Origin: Fusobacterium sp.
Lineage (GTDB): Bacteria; Fusobacteriota; Fusobacteriia; Fusobacteriales; Fusobacteriaceae
Assembly: GCA_019410665.1 (NCBI GenBank)
Contig: DXSD01000107.1
Span: 1 to 5,861, forward strand
Length of the DNA: 5,861 nt
Direction of reading: 5' to 3'
Shown here in pieces: positions 5,796 through 5,861 of the stretch. The translations under genes were made by a program, and so were the position numbers. The notes below the pieces were generated by a model that saw only the letters and a program-made list of their open reading frames with translations, was not told the origin of the DNA and did not search any database. Numbering within the stretch: the first letter of the stretch is position 1; every line of letters starts with the position of its first letter.

Positions 5796-5861
5796 TAAAA
5801 ATTTAGTTTATTAAAAAATCATATGAATTTCGCATGGCTTAAAGGAAGATTTTTTTAATTT

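Noticed and set aside
5811..5861. Minus-strand frame open from the right edge to a TAA at 5811-5813 (16 codons), and a plus-strand 11-codon ORF at 5823-5858.
   Set aside because: Both are too short to support, have no good ribosome binding site visible and no recognisable product. A flanking inverted repeat (AAAAAATC 5813-5820 and GATTTTTT 5848-5855) is too weak to call a terminator or repeat without copies elsewhere.
1..5861. CRISPR arrays, tRNA or rRNA genes, insertion sequences and att sites.
   Set aside because: No regularly spaced repeats, cloverleaf-like sequence, transposase or flanking direct repeats were seen on reading both strands.

Overview
The DNA is AT-rich, with purine-rich coding strands, strong Shine-Dalgarno sites and tightly packed genes. 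The proteins are typical of a strict anaerobe. I infer a low-GC anaerobe such as Fusobacterium or a close relative, or less likely a clostridium. Taxonomy is inferred from composition and protein flavour only.

Left half, plus strand (260-2896). Three genes lie head to tail: a PD-(D/E)XK nuclease-superfamily protein, a YgjP/DUF45-type zinc metallopeptidase, and a membrane-anchored flavodoxin-fold oxidoreductase. The gaps are 20 nt and then an 8-nt overlap, so they are probably cotranscribed. A near-consensus promoter (TAGACA, 17 nt, TATAAT) lies at 207-235, and an AT-only 21-bp palindrome abuts its -35 box. The nuclease gene is visibly more AT-rich than its neighbours, which suggests it was acquired separately.

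Centre (2897-2996). The convergent gap holds one long hairpin (25 paired positions, one mismatch). A T-rich tract follows it only in the minus-strand direction, so it best fits the terminator of the right-hand operon. It may also stop the left-hand one.

Right half, minus strand (5795 down to 2997). This is a compact five-gene operon: a DUF134 DNA-binding protein, two NifX/MTH1175-like metal-cluster-binding proteins, and two MinD-type P-loop ATPases with an inserted 2x[4Fe-4S] ferredoxin domain (COG1149 type). It has a near-perfect promoter (TTGACA, 17 nt, TAAAAT). A perfect 16-bp palindrome covers the predicted transcription start. All gene junctions are 17 nt or less, or overlap. The gene content matches the anaerobe-specific ORP (orange protein, Mo-Cu cluster) loci of Desulfovibrio and relatives. 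The likely scheme, by inference, is that the two ATPases use ATP and Fe-S electrons to build or move a metal-sulfur cluster carried by the two small proteins, while the DUF134 protein regulates the operon. No nitrogenase genes are present.

The most noteworthy points are this operon with its start-site palindrome, the strong asymmetry between the two NifX-like proteins (one has no Cys or His, the other ends in a Cys/His-rich tail), and a possible ApbE-type flavinylation motif between the membrane anchor and flavodoxin domain of the oxidoreductase.
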